A stretch of DNA of 64,000 nucleotides from an uncultured bacterium (GCA_947647735.1 CANSLJ010000001.1:124001-188000), one strand, 5' to 3'; counted from the stretch's first letter, positions 52,211 to 61,806 are shown. The notes: generated by a model from the sequence alone, not told the origin. Made by a program: numbers and translations.

Positions 52211-53407
52211 TCAGTTCACACCCTTCGGTTTGTATTTACTTGTCGCACTTGTGATATATTCACTGTATCCCTGCACTTCATTACTGGGCACATAACCGCT
52301 CTCGTCAAACAGGAATTCATGCAGCCAGCTTACATTGTCCGCCAGATTATTCGGTACGATACAGTCTCCGGGAGAGCCGATATTACCGGTCCACCGCTGA
52401 TCCGCCGTGGGGAAACCGTCGTCCGCGACAACCCTGTACTGAGATGCCTCACCCAGAAGTTCTGTGATCTCCGTCAGTCCGAATGATGTATATACTTCAT
52501 CAAACACATCGTTTGCGATCTCCACAAGCTGTGTCACGGAAGCCTCTTTTGACTTATCCATGATCGCTTTCAACACATTTCTCTGGCGCTCCGCACGCTT
52601 GAAGTCATCACCCTTCGTATAACGGATACGGCAGTAACCGGTTGCCTGCATACCGTCCACCACCTGCATGCCCGCATTGCTGACAGGTGTGTACTGTCTC
52701 TTTAAATCCTCCGCGATACAATACTGGTAGTCGTTCAGGTAATGGATCTCCTCATTTGTGATATCCAGGGGAATACCGCCCAGCGCATCGATCGTGTCGA
52801 TAAGTCCCGCAAAACCGATCGTCACAAAATCCTTGATGTTCATATCCAGGTTGGCGTTCAGCATACTGATCGCCTGCTTGGGACCGCCTGCCGCATAGGC
52901 GCCGTTACACTTATTATATTTATCATTTCCCAGATTCATGAAGGTATCCCTGTACACCGAAACCAGCCTGATCTCCTTGGTATCCAGATTGATGGATGCG
53001 ATCATAATGGAATCGCTTCGAGTATTCTTTGTCAGTGCTCCCGTCGTGGAATCCACGCCGAAGAGCGCCACATTCCGGTAACCCTTCATCACCTCGAGCT
53101 GCTCCTCGCTGACGCTCTCGTTGACAACGATCTCCTCATCCTGAATCTCCAGATGTCCCACTTTCTCTGTTCTGGTCAGTACCCACAGCACAAGCAGCAT
53201 AACGGCGAGTACCACGATCTCACCCATAAACAGCAGGATTCTCTTCCTCTTCTTCTTCGCCTTTACCTTGGCGGAAACCTTCTTCTTGCCTGAAGCACTC
53301 TTTGCCGGCGCCTTTTTACCGGATGATTTCTTTTTCCCGCCGGAAGAAGATTTTTTTCTCGGTGCTTCATATTCCCAATCGTCTTCGTCCTGATATCTTG
53401 GTGCCAT
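52211..53407 (-). CDS. LytR-CpsA-Psr (LCP) family polysaccharide ligase
   Basis: A 398-residue protein of the LCP family, which transfers teichoic acid or capsule-type polymers from undecaprenyl pyrophosphate onto peptidoglycan. A Lys/Ser-rich cytoplasmic tail (1-55) precedes one membrane helix (ILLFMGEIVVLAVMLLVLWVL). The extracellular LCP domain has NVALFGVDS, TRSDSIMIASINLDTKEIRLVSVYRDTFM (the Arg/Asp residues that bind the pyrophosphate), MNIKDFVTIGFAGLIDTIDALGGI and CRIRYTKGDDFKRAERQRNVL. ATG 53407 has AGAGAAG upstream; a TTG 21 bases earlier is possible. It follows the priming transferase gene, consistent with one envelope-polymer pathway. Confidence 0.93.
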   Translation of the reverse strand: MAPRYQDEDDWEYEAPRKKSSSGGKKKSSGKKAPAKSASGKKKVSAKVKAKKKRKRILLFMGEIVVLAVMLLVLWVLTRTEKVGHLEIQDEEIVVNESVSEEQLEVMKGYRNVALFGVDSTTGALTKNTRSDSIMIASINLDTKEIRLVSVYRDTFMNLGNDKYNKCNGAYAAGGPKQAISMLNANLDMNIKDFVTIGFAGLIDTIDALGGIPLDITNEEIHYLNDYQYCIAEDLKRQYTPVSNAGMQVVDGMQATGYCRIRYTKGDDFKRAERQRNVLKAIMDKSKEASVTQLVEIANDVFDEVYTSFGLTEITELLGEASQYRVVADDGFPTADQRWTGNIGSPGDCIVPNNLADNVSWLHEFLFDESGYVPSNEVQGYSEYITSATSKYKPKGVN

Positions 53408-53439
53408 ACTTCTCTTATCCTTTCGCAATCTGTACTTTC

Positions 53440-54849
53440 TTAATATGCATTTTTATTTACAAAACCTTTGAATATGGTCAGGAAGATGATCCTGATGTCA
53501 AATCCCAAGGTCCAGTTTTCAATATAATATAAGTCGCAGTCAATCCGTTTCCTGATGGACGTATCTCCCCGGAAACCGTTCACCTGTGCCCAGCCGGTAA
53601 GTCCCGGCCGCACCTGATGCTTGATCATATATCGCGGGATCTCTTCCCTAAACTTTTCAACAAACTGTGTCCGCTCAGGCCTCGGTCCCACGAGGCTCAT
53701 ATCCCCTTTCAGGATATTAAACAGCTGCGGCAGCTCATCCAGACTGGTGCGCCTGATAAATTTTCCGACCTTCGTCACCCGCGGATCGTCCTTCACGGTC
53801 CAGCCCTTCTTTTCATCCGCCTCGCTCTGCAAGCGCATGGAGCGGAACTTGTACATATGAAAAGGCTTATTGTGCAGGCCGATTCGCTCCTGCATAAAGA
53901 TGACCGGCCCCTCGCTTGTCGTCTTGACCAGGATCGCAATGATCAGAAGGAGAGGCGAACTGAGGATCAGTCCGATGGTCGCCCCCGCCAGATCCAGCGC
54001 CCGTTTGCAGGCCTTATTACTCATTCTTGTCAGAGGAACATTTCTGATATTGATGACCGGCAGCCCCATCAGATCTTCCGTATAGGGCTTGCTCGGGATA
54101 ATGCTGTTATAATCCGGAATAAATTTCGTATGCACGCCGGATTTCTCACACAACGCCACGATATCCGTCAGCCTGCCGTACTGGGACAGCGGCAGCGTGA
54201 TCGCGATCTCATCCAGCTTGTTCTCCGGCAGGATGATCTCCAGATTGTCAATTCTGCCTACCACCTTGATGCCCTTATACAGCGTCCCCCGGGTAACCGT
54301 ATCGTCCAGTATCGCGTGGATCACATAGCCCCACTGGGGATTCGCCTTTACCCTGTCAATGTATTGCTCCGCCGCCCGGGAATATCCCACCAGCAGCACA
54401 TGCTTCATGTTGTAGCCCTTACGCCGGGCTACGACCAGTATTTCCCGCACACTGAACCGGAATGCGGCCGTCAGCGTGATATTCAGAACCACAAACAGGA
54501 ATATCATGGAACGGGAGAAATGCTGCTGCCAGATCACAAACAGCACGGAAGTCATGCCCACCGCACCGATGATATTCGCCTCTATGATCCGGAGAAATTC
54601 TCCGCCCGAATCCGTGCCCCGCTTCGCCGTATACAGATGACAGAATCTGTAAATAACCAGATACGCCGCCACAATATAGGGAATAGCGCTGAAGTAGGTC
54701 GCCATCGGCAGATAAAAATCGCCCGGTTTTACATTGCTGAGCGGGCTTTCGAATTTCAGCCACCACGCCAGAATATAAGATCCCGCAATGATCACTGCAT
54801 CAATGATCACATGTAACCCGTTCAGGTATTTCTGATTATTCTTTATCAT
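53440..54849 (-). CDS. Undecaprenyl-phosphate sugar phosphotransferase (priming glycosyltransferase)
   Basis: A 469-residue polyprenyl-phosphate hexose-1-phosphate transferase (WbaP/CpsE type). Four N-terminal membrane helices (about 12-125), a CoA-binding-like domain (MKHVLLVGYSRAAEQYIDRV) and a fifth hydrophobic segment (LAGATIGLILSSPLLLIIAILV) precede the catalytic domain. That domain has MYKFRSMRLQSEADEKKGWT, KVGKFIRRTSLDELPQLFNILKGDMSLVGPRPERTQFVEK and RPGLTGWAQVNGFRGDTS. It loads the first sugar onto the lipid carrier. The ATG follows a terminator-like hairpin at 54868-54898, so it may have its own promoter or be attenuated. Confidence 0.94.
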   Translation of the reverse strand: MIKNNQKYLNGLHVIIDAVIIAGSYILAWWLKFESPLSNVKPGDFYLPMATYFSAIPYIVAAYLVIYRFCHLYTAKRGTDSGGEFLRIIEANIIGAVGMTSVLFVIWQQHFSRSMIFLFVVLNITLTAAFRFSVREILVVARRKGYNMKHVLLVGYSRAAEQYIDRVKANPQWGYVIHAILDDTVTRGTLYKGIKVVGRIDNLEIILPENKLDEIAITLPLSQYGRLTDIVALCEKSGVHTKFIPDYNSIIPSKPYTEDLMGLPVINIRNVPLTRMSNKACKRALDLAGATIGLILSSPLLLIIAILVKTTSEGPVIFMQERIGLHNKPFHMYKFRSMRLQSEADEKKGWTVKDDPRVTKVGKFIRRTSLDELPQLFNILKGDMSLVGPRPERTQFVEKFREEIPRYMIKHQVRPGLTGWAQVNGFRGDTSIRKRIDCDLYYIENWTLGFDIRIIFLTIFKGFVNKNAY

Positions 54850-54867
54850 AGTACACCCATATCTGTT

Positions 54868-54898
54868 AAAAAAAGTGCCTTACCTTTATCGCACTTTT
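54868..54898 (-). terminator. Terminator/attenuator before the priming transferase
   Basis: On the minus strand AAAAGTGC (54891-54898) pairs with GCACTTTT (54871-54878), followed by more T. It lies in the 101 bases between the GT2 stop (54951) and the priming transferase ATG (54849). A weak promoter-like TTGTAA and TAAAAT pair precedes it, so it may end the upstream transcript or attenuate the downstream one. Confidence 0.6.
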
Positions 54899-54950
54899 GA
54901 TATTTTACAATAATGTTACAGAAATTACAATATTTTTATGAAAATCCGTT

Positions 54951-55922
54951 TTATCCCAGAAGCCTTCTGAGGATATTTATCCACAGTTCCCACTGGATCA
55001 GGATATAATTTCCGAGGTTTTTCATCCGGAAAGGAATGTGGTTTTTTCTTCCACCTTCTCTGTAGTATATCCGAAATCCGCGCATCAAGCCCTTCAGATA
55101 GGTTTTCCCCAGCCCTTTTTTGCAGAAAAACAAAAATTTTATCCCGAAACCTGCCAGAAACAGGGGCAGATTGATCAGCACCTGCAGCACCGGCATATTC
55201 TTTTCAATAAGATAGATGCTGTTGGCGGAAGAAAGGTTTGTCTTAAATTCATTATATTTTGAACCGGATACGCTGCTTCCCGCATGATAGGCAAGGGCCG
55301 ACGGCTCATACAGATTGCGGTACCCACAGATCCGTGCCCGATAGCCGATATCCACATCCTCCAGATAAGCAAAATGCCTCTCATCAAAAAGCCCGATCTC
55401 ATCCAGCATGCTCTTTCTGTAGATCGCCGCGCCGCCGCAGGCGGCAAAGACCTTTCTCGGCTTCTGATATTTTTCAGAAACTTTCTTTCCTTTTCCGTAG
55501 TCATATGCCCAGCCGAGGGCGCAGTAATAATCCCCCGCATTGTCCATATGGTCCGGCGCTTTCATCATACGCATCTGGGCGCCTGCTGAAAAAGCCTTCG
55601 GGTCCTTATCCAGCGCCTCCTCCATCGCCCGGATAAAGCCCTTTTCTATGGTCAGGTCATTGTTCAATAATATAACATATGGCGTATCTGCCGCCCGGAT
55701 ACCCGCGTTCACCGCCTCGCAGAAGCCCCTGTTCTCTCCCATACGGACAACTTCCACATCCGCAGTGCCCTCCGCCAGCTCACAGCTCCCGTCCGTAGAA
55801 CCGTTATCTATCACAAGGATCCTGGCCGGATGTTCCGCTGCGTCCTCCAAAATAGAAGAAAGGCATTTTTCCAGATATATGATACCGTTGAAATTCGGAA
55901 TTACAATAGTTGATCTTATCAT
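54951..55922 (-). CDS. Glycosyltransferase family 2 (WbbL-like)
   Basis: A 323-residue GT2 enzyme. The N-terminal IVIPNFNGIIYLEKCLSSIL, VIDNGSTDGS and VRMGENRGFCEAVNAGIRAADTPYVILLNNDLT (the NDL metal-site region) are typical of rhamnosyltransferases of the WbbL group. The later DERHFAYLEDVDIGYRARICGYRN gives the catalytic ED. A C-terminal hydrophobic segment (about 250-270, LINLPLFLAGFGIKFLFF) would place it at the membrane. It begins 1 base after the upstream GT2 gene ends, so the two are probably co-translated. Confidence 0.92.
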   Translation of the reverse strand: MIRSTIVIPNFNGIIYLEKCLSSILEDAAEHPARILVIDNGSTDGSCELAEGTADVEVVRMGENRGFCEAVNAGIRAADTPYVILLNNDLTIEKGFIRAMEEALDKDPKAFSAGAQMRMMKAPDHMDNAGDYYCALGWAYDYGKGKKVSEKYQKPRKVFAACGGAAIYRKSMLDEIGLFDERHFAYLEDVDIGYRARICGYRNLYEPSALAYHAGSSVSGSKYNEFKTNLSSANSIYLIEKNMPVLQVLINLPLFLAGFGIKFLFFCKKGLGKTYLKGLMRGFRIYYREGGRKNHIPFRMKNLGNYILIQWELWINILRRLLG

Positions 55923-55923
55923 G

Positions 55924-57366
55924 CTATCTCCTCACCCGGATCTTCGGATCCCAGACAAGGCGCTGTCCCCGCTCTCTGAATACGGCGCAGAGCGCCATAC
56001 TGCGCTGTCTCCATATCCCTTCGTCCAGTTTATTACAATAGCGCACATCCCGCTCTTTAGCCTTTTCCACATAAGGTACCTTCATGATCTCCTCAAAAAG
56101 CGGGACATCCTCCTTCCGCAGGATCACTGTTCTGGCGTCCAGCGCATAGGCATCCCTGCACACCGCCGCCACATTCGCCGGTCCTGAGAAAAAACTGTAG
56201 AGCCCTGCAAACGGACAAAGTCCTTCTTTTAATAAAATACCACTTGTTATTTTATTGTCCCTGTCTATCACTGAGCCTCCCAGCATGCCCACGTCGGCTC
56301 TTGCTGTTAAAATATCCGGTTCATAGGCGATACGATAAAAACCGACATGCTCCGTATCTTCTACCGTCCCCCTGATCTCCTTTTCCTGCAGAAAATCCTG
56401 CACCGCCCGCTTTCCTGCCTCATAAGCATAAAGCTTGCTTGCAGGATTCGCCGCCGTGGAGAGATCATGGCAGCGCCAGTGGTAGAGCACTTTTCCGACA
56501 TGTACGATCTCGTTTTCCTGCACCCTGCCCACAGCCCGCAGGATCAGATCATAGTCCTGCGCTCCGTCATAATCCGGACGAAAGCCCAGTTCCTTCATCA
56601 GTTCCGCCTTCATCAGCAGAAAATGGCAAATATAGTTATTGGACAGCAGAAAATCAAGATTAAAGTTCGATTTGATATTCGGCTCATAGTAGGACAGGCC
56701 GCTCTCATCACATTTATCCTCGTCCGAATACAGCAGCTTCGCCTCCACACCCTCCTGCTCTTCCAGGGTATTTACCGCCTTCACCATCTCAAACAGGGCA
56801 TCCGGCGCAAGCAGGTCGTCGTGATCTAAAAGCCCGATATAATCGCCGCAGGCATACCGGAGCGCCTGATTGCTGTTGCCGGAAATGCCCTCGTTTTTAG
56901 ATAACGCATGATATTTTATTTTCTCCGCCTCTCCGGTGTCTATATCATCCTGCCTCTTTGCAGATTCCACGCGCTTCTTCCCTGCTATCTTCCGACGTTC
57001 TCCCGATTCCGCCTGTTTCTCCGCCAGCTCCGCGCGCTTCTTCTCCACACATTCCCTCACCCGCCCGCTCTCACTGGCATCCGCAAGGATCAGCTCCCAG
57101 TTTGGATAGCTCTGCGCTGTCACAGAATCGATCAGCGCAGACAAAAATGCTTCCTTCGTCTCATAAGCCGGCACCACGATACTGATCAGAGGCATATCCC
57201 CGAAAACCGTCTCTCTCTGCCTCTTCAGTTCCTCCTCCGCCGGCGCCTCATAAAAATAATCCGCATCATAACGAGCGGTGAGCCGCTCATATACCGTGCC
57301 CACCGCTTTTTTCATGCCATTACGTTTTATATAATTTAATGTCTTACTGATATTCTGACGTATCAT
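55924..57366 (-). CDS. Glycosyltransferase family 2 with a Lys/Glu-rich insertion
   Basis: A 480-residue protein. The GT2 core begins at about residue 55 with PLISIVVPAYETKEAFLSAL and WELILADASESGR, and resumes with YHALSKNEGISGNSNQALRYACGDYIGLLDHDDLLAPDAL (DHDD metal site). The later GAQDYDLILRAVG gives the catalytic region. A C-terminal domain of about 150 residues follows. Between the second strand and the conserved KNEGISGN segment lies about 45 residues of Lys/Glu/Arg-rich sequence (KKRAELAEKQAESGERRKIA) where family members have a short loop. It is the first gene of the two-GT2 unit. Confidence 0.88.
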   Translation of the reverse strand: MIRQNISKTLNYIKRNGMKKAVGTVYERLTARYDADYFYEAPAEEELKRQRETVFGDMPLISIVVPAYETKEAFLSALIDSVTAQSYPNWELILADASESGRVRECVEKKRAELAEKQAESGERRKIAGKKRVESAKRQDDIDTGEAEKIKYHALSKNEGISGNSNQALRYACGDYIGLLDHDDLLAPDALFEMVKAVNTLEEQEGVEAKLLYSDEDKCDESGLSYYEPNIKSNFNLDFLLSNNYICHFLLMKAELMKELGFRPDYDGAQDYDLILRAVGRVQENEIVHVGKVLYHWRCHDLSTAANPASKLYAYEAGKRAVQDFLQEKEIRGTVEDTEHVGFYRIAYEPDILTARADVGMLGGSVIDRDNKITSGILLKEGLCPFAGLYSFFSGPANVAAVCRDAYALDARTVILRKEDVPLFEEIMKVPYVEKAKERDVRYCNKLDEGIWRQRSMALCAVFRERGQRLVWDPKIRVRR

Positions 57367-57436
57367 ATTAAAACCATTTGCAGAGAATATATGTCTTCAT
57401 CCCCACTCAAATTCTTTCAGTTAATACTACAATCAG

Positions 57437-57570
57437 CCGGGATGGAAATTAAATTCTCAAGGAGCCTCTTGAAAAGCGTCGGCACTTAGCGAGGTATTTT
57501 CGAGCTTAGTGTCCGCTACGCTTTTCACGAAGCGAGAGCGTGGCGACGGAGAATTTAATTTCCATCCCGG
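57437..57570. repeat. 134-bp nested palindromic element
   Basis: Perfect 22-bp terminal inverted repeats (57437-57458 with 57549-57570, arm CCGGGATGGAAATTAAATTC followed by TC) enclose an inner 9-bp pair GAAAAGCGT/ACGCTTTTC (57471-57479 with 57518-57526). Inside that is a further imperfect hairpin around CACTTAGC/GCTTAGTG. It has no coding content and lies 13 bases after the phosphoglucomutase stop codon. Its shape suggests a MITE- or REP-like element, or an elaborate transcription-end structure. Confidence 0.85.
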
Positions 57571-57582
57571 CGTCCGGAGCAT

Positions 57583-59304
57583 TTACAGCAGCGCCTTAAC
57601 CGCCTCCGTCAACGCCTCCACCTTCTTCTGGGCATCCTCCAGGTCATTCCCCTTCACGCCCATATAGAATTTGATCTTCGGCTCCGTACCGGAAGGACGC
57701 GCACAGCACCAGGAATCGTTGGTCAGATCAAAATACAGCACATTGGACTTCGGCAGTCCGGTGGACGTCACTTCCCCGGTCGCCATATCCGTCTTCTGAT
57801 CCAGATCATAGTCGCGCATCTCCACTACCTGCAGATCCCCGAAGTTCTTCGGCGGATTGCTGCGAAGCTTATCCATGATCGCCGCGATCTGTCTGGAGCC
57901 GTCGATACCCTTCATCGTGATCGCATACTGTGTCTCTTTATAATAACCGTACTTCTCATACAGATTGATCATCTGATCCCAGAGGGTAATGCCCTGCTTC
58001 TTGCACCATGCAGCTACTTCACACAGGCACATAACAGCGACAACAGCATCCTTATCCCTTGCGTGGGTTCCTGCCAGACAGCCGTAGCTCTCCTCCAGGC
58101 CGAATACATAATTGTAGGAATGATCCTGCTCAAACAGTTTGATCTGCTCGCCGATATACTTAAAGCCAGTCAGAACCTCCACGAATTTTGCCTTGTAATC
58201 TTCCGCAATCGCACGAGTCATATTGGTTGTCACAATGGTTGTTACCATCGCCGGATTTTCAGGCATCTTACCTGTTGCAGCTCTCTCCCGCATGATATAT
58301 TCCGCGATCAGCATACCCGACATATTCCCCGTAAAGGAAACGTATTCGCCGGTCGCTTTGTCCTTCGCGTAAATGCCCAGTCTGTCTGCATCCGGATCTG
58401 TCGCCAGAACGATATCCGCATCCTTCTCCTTCGCCAGTGCAAGAGCCAGCGCAAAAGCCTTCGGATCTTCCGGATTCGGATATTCCAGTGTCGTAAACTT
58501 CGGATCGGGCAGCTCCTGCTCAGGCACCACATAGACATGCTTGAAGCCCAGCTCGGAAAGGATTCTTCTCACCGGAACGTTGCCTGTCCCGTGAAGGGGC
58601 GTATAGACGATCTTGATATCATCCGCCATCTCCTTGATCACCTCGGGATGAATGATCTGCTTTTTCAGCTCTTCCATGTATCTGTCGTCGATCTCTTTTC
58701 CGATCACCTGATACAGCCCTTTGTCCATGGCTTCCTGCTTATCCATAGTCTTTACATCGTTATAATCCGTCACCGCGCGCACTTCCTCGATGATCTCTTT
58801 ATCTCTGGGTGCAGCCACCTGCGCGCCGTCCTCCCAGTATGCCTTATAGCCATTGTACTCCGGCGGATTGTGGCTTGCCGTTACCACGATACCGGAAATA
58901 CATCCCAGTTCCCTGATCGCAAAGGAAAGCTCCGGTGTGGGCCGCAACGCGTCAAACACATAAGCCTTGATGCCGTTCGCAGCCATACATAAAGCCGCCT
59001 CATCCGCAAACTCGGGGGACATATTTCTGGAATCATAAGCGATCGCAACGCCCTTTTCCTGGCCGCCCTGTTTTAAAATGTAGTTGGCAAGGCCCTGCGT
59101 TGCTTTTCTTACCGTATAAATATTCATACGGTTTGTTCCTGCGCCGATCACGCCGCGAAGGCCGCCCGTGCCGAATTCCAGTTCCTTGTAAAAACGTTCC
59201 TCAATTTCAGTCTCATTATCTGCGATGTCACGAAGCTCCTGCTTGGTCGCCTCATCAAAGTAAGCGTCTGATAACCAGAAATTATACTGCTCTTTGTAAT
59301 CCAT
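57583..59304 (-). CDS. Phosphoglucomutase/phosphomannomutase (alpha-D-phosphohexomutase)
   Basis: A 573-residue enzyme interconverting hexose-1- and hexose-6-phosphates, supplying activated sugars for glycan synthesis. The active-site phosphoserine loop is VTASHNPPEYNGYKAYW; the metal-binding loop is LATDPDADRLGIY; the sugar-recognition loop is GLEESYGCL and the phosphate-binding loop CCARPSGTEPKIKFYMG. The length matches the long PgcA-type enzymes of Firmicutes. GGAGGG precedes the ATG. A consensus TATAAT lies on the minus strand at 59344-59349 with a poor -35. Its position next to the glycosyltransferase block fits a supply role. Confidence 0.94.
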   Translation of the reverse strand: MDYKEQYNFWLSDAYFDEATKQELRDIADNETEIEERFYKELEFGTGGLRGVIGAGTNRMNIYTVRKATQGLANYILKQGGQEKGVAIAYDSRNMSPEFADEAALCMAANGIKAYVFDALRPTPELSFAIRELGCISGIVVTASHNPPEYNGYKAYWEDGAQVAAPRDKEIIEEVRAVTDYNDVKTMDKQEAMDKGLYQVIGKEIDDRYMEELKKQIIHPEVIKEMADDIKIVYTPLHGTGNVPVRRILSELGFKHVYVVPEQELPDPKFTTLEYPNPEDPKAFALALALAKEKDADIVLATDPDADRLGIYAKDKATGEYVSFTGNMSGMLIAEYIMRERAATGKMPENPAMVTTIVTTNMTRAIAEDYKAKFVEVLTGFKYIGEQIKLFEQDHSYNYVFGLEESYGCLAGTHARDKDAVVAVMCLCEVAAWCKKQGITLWDQMINLYEKYGYYKETQYAITMKGIDGSRQIAAIMDKLRSNPPKNFGDLQVVEMRDYDLDQKTDMATGEVTSTGLPKSNVLYFDLTNDSWCCARPSGTEPKIKFYMGVKGNDLEDAQKKVEALTEAVKALL

Positions 59305-59411
59305 TTGTAAACCCTCCGTTTCTATGTTTCCTCTTATTGCTCCATTATATCAGACTTTCGCAGGAATGGAAATATTTTCTTTCATTTCCTGTGTTCTCCA
59401 ATACTCCTCCC

Positions 59412-60995
59412 CTATTCCAGAAATATTTCCTCCATCGCACACTGATGAATCTTACTCTTTTTATCATAATTGATTCCAACTAACAGCAGGCGCCCTTTAT
59501 ATCCACTCAATGCCCGCGCATATTCCCCCCTTTTTATCTGATCAATTGCCCCTTTAACAGATTGATTCCATTTTAATTCCACCAGCAGCGCCGGTTTATC
59601 ACAATGTTTCCTCGGAAGAAACACTATATCAGCAAATCCCTTCCCCGCTGGCATTTCCCGAATCATCATGTAATCTTTCTTTGCGCTGTAATACGCAAGT
59701 GTTATCACACAGCTGAGAGAATTTTCGTCATTATAGGAAAGAATAGACATGGAACTTGAATGAACAGCATCTATCCCCTCCGCAACAGCCTCCACATCCA
59801 TATTTAACGTTGCCTCTAACAGATACTCAGAAGCTTTTACCGCATCGGCCACTTCATTCCAGCCGCTGACCTTCACTGCACGAAGAAACTCTGAACGGAC
59901 TTCATCGTTTGGAATGCGGACGGTATGATCCTCCTCATCATAAGCCAGATACCCCAGATGGACCAACAAAGTCAGTACATCATCCCTGCCACTGAAACTT
60001 GTCATATCATTTTGAAAAGTACCTATATCGACTTTACACCCCAGCCCGCCCAGCATCGCTATTACCGCATCTTTCAGGCCGTCAAAATTCATGTCAACAT
60101 AGACCCTCAATGCCTCATAAGTTTCTGTACTTACCCAATAGCTCTGAAAAGAATTCTCCAGCATGGCATCTACAATGGATTTTGGATTATAAATATGGCC
60201 GGTCTGTTTAAATCCGTATCCGTCATACCATCGTTTTGCTTCGTCAAAATCCGCATGATATTTCTCACACAAGTGCATAACATCTGTTTCAGAAAACCCT
60301 ATATACTTCGCCAACCCTTTAGGTTCTGTCATGGAGAATTCATCAAAAATATTAAGTGCCGAATGTGTTCCATATTTTTTTACAGGCAAAATACCTGTCA
60401 TATATGCCAGTTTAACATATGTCCTGTCTTTCAATAAATCACGCAAAAAATCAAGATATACTTTTTGTGCCTGTTTATTTTTCGGTGCCTCGCGAAATAT
60501 ACAATCCCACTCATCAATAATAAAAATGAATCCTTTTTTTTCCCTCCCATCCTTTGCGAACAGGGATGCAAGAGCTGTGGGGAGATTCGTCATTGGAAAT
60601 TCATAAAGCGCTCCATACATTTCCCGCAATTCTTCTAAAAGCTGTTCCTCCATATAGGACACAAGCCTTTCCGGTTTCCCTGCACCTCTTAAAAACTGTT
60701 GAACATTAACAGAAAATACATCATACTGATTCAGATTTTTTTCATATGTCTCATCCTTCGCAATTTCCAATCCCTGAAACAGCGCCTCGGAATGACAGCT
60801 TCTGTCATAATAAGCCGTCAGCATCTCCGCCGTCAGAGACTTTCCAAAACGGCGCGGTCTGCTGACACAGAGATACCTTTTACGCTTTCCGATCCGGTTA
60901 TTTGTAAAGGCAAGTATACCTGACTGATCAATATATATATCATCATGAAGAGAAATTTTAAAAGCCTCATTTCCCGGATTGATATAGAGCCCCAT
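59412..60995 (-). CDS. AAA-ATPase-like / PD-(D/E)xK nuclease protein (DUF1703 type)
   Basis: A 527-residue protein. The N terminus has NPGNEAFKISLHDDIYIDQSG; the P-loop-like region is CVSRPRRFGKSLTAEMLTAYY and the Walker B-like segment FIFIIDEWDCIFREAP. A central helical part contains KRWYDGYGFKQTGHIYNPKSIVDAM. The C-terminal PD-(D/E)xK domain has GFADIVFLPRKHCDKPALLVELKWNQSVKGAIDQI with the D...ExK residues. Such proteins form expanded families in gut Clostridia with unknown function, possibly linked to mobile elements. GGAGG precedes the ATG. The window also contains a decayed relative at 34665-35151. Confidence 0.85.
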   Translation of the reverse strand: MGLYINPGNEAFKISLHDDIYIDQSGILAFTNNRIGKRKRYLCVSRPRRFGKSLTAEMLTAYYDRSCHSEALFQGLEIAKDETYEKNLNQYDVFSVNVQQFLRGAGKPERLVSYMEEQLLEELREMYGALYEFPMTNLPTALASLFAKDGREKKGFIFIIDEWDCIFREAPKNKQAQKVYLDFLRDLLKDRTYVKLAYMTGILPVKKYGTHSALNIFDEFSMTEPKGLAKYIGFSETDVMHLCEKYHADFDEAKRWYDGYGFKQTGHIYNPKSIVDAMLENSFQSYWVSTETYEALRVYVDMNFDGLKDAVIAMLGGLGCKVDIGTFQNDMTSFSGRDDVLTLLVHLGYLAYDEEDHTVRIPNDEVRSEFLRAVKVSGWNEVADAVKASEYLLEATLNMDVEAVAEGIDAVHSSSMSILSYNDENSLSCVITLAYYSAKKDYMMIREMPAGKGFADIVFLPRKHCDKPALLVELKWNQSVKGAIDQIKRGEYARALSGYKGRLLLVGINYDKKSKIHQCAMEEIFLE

Positions 60996-61092
60996 ATCGG
61001 CCTCCTCCCGTCAAACATGTATTTTTTCTGTAGTTCCCATATTGTAGCATAAATATATCTGTCGCTCAATCCTGAAAACAATAGAACCCATT

Positions 61093-61806
61093 TTACAAAC
61101 CGCACTCCACATAAAACTCCTCCTCCGTCTCAAGACACAAACACGCCAGCCTTCCGCCGAATCCCGCCCCGCAGTCGATCGCTATATGATGATTATTCCT
61201 GTAAATATATCCCGGCCGGGGATTTCCCGGAATACACTCCGTCGGGGTATGCCCCGTGATCACATATTTGTCCGGATAGTAGGGAACCTCATAATCCGGC
61301 CTCTCCCACACCAGTTCATAAAGCTCGTAATCCCAGATCGGCCGCTCAGGCGTAAAATTCCCAAGCCCGGCGTGGACAAGCAGATATACTTTATCATTCA
61401 CACAGACCTCCTCATACAGATCAAACTCCGATAGAAACTCCACCACCTCTTTTCTCGTCTGCACATCCAGTTTATGAAATTCATCCGTGGTGGAAGCCGA
61501 TCCGTTCAGCATCCAGTTGGAGAGCTTCTCAAATATGCCCGCATCTAAATTCTCCAAATTCATCTCGTTCACTTCTTTTAAAAGAAACTGCAGGCATTCC
61601 ATCGCCATATATTCATGGTTTCCTGCAAGGCAGACCACGTTGGGCCGCTTCATCAGATCCAGAACGATCCTGATCGGATGGGGTCCCCGATCAAGGATAT
61701 CCCCCAGAACATACAGCATATCCTCATCGGAAAAATGTATTTTTTCCAGCATTTTCCTGTAGGCGTCGTAGTTGCCGTGTATATCTGACATCACATAGGT
61801 ACTCAT
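61093..61806 (-). CDS. Serine/threonine-type metallophosphatase (PrpE/ApaH-like)
   Basis: A 237-residue calcineurin-like phosphoesterase. Metal-binding motifs occur in order: MSDIHGNYDAY (DxH), VLGDILDRGPHPI (GDxxDRG), LAGNHEYMAMECL (GNHE), LVHAGLGNF and YVITGHTPTECIPGNPRPG. These define a small dinuclear-metal protein phosphatase or bis-nucleotidyl-tetraphosphatase-like enzyme. Substrates cannot be told. A GGAGGAG site precedes the ATG and a promoter is predicted at 61863-61892. Confidence 0.88.
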   Translation of the reverse strand: MSTYVMSDIHGNYDAYRKMLEKIHFSDEDMLYVLGDILDRGPHPIRIVLDLMKRPNVVCLAGNHEYMAMECLQFLLKEVNEMNLENLDAGIFEKLSNWMLNGSASTTDEFHKLDVQTRKEVVEFLSEFDLYEEVCVNDKVYLLVHAGLGNFTPERPIWDYELYELVWERPDYEVPYYPDKYVITGHTPTECIPGNPRPGYIYRNNHHIAIDCGAGFGGRLACLCLETEEEFYVECGL

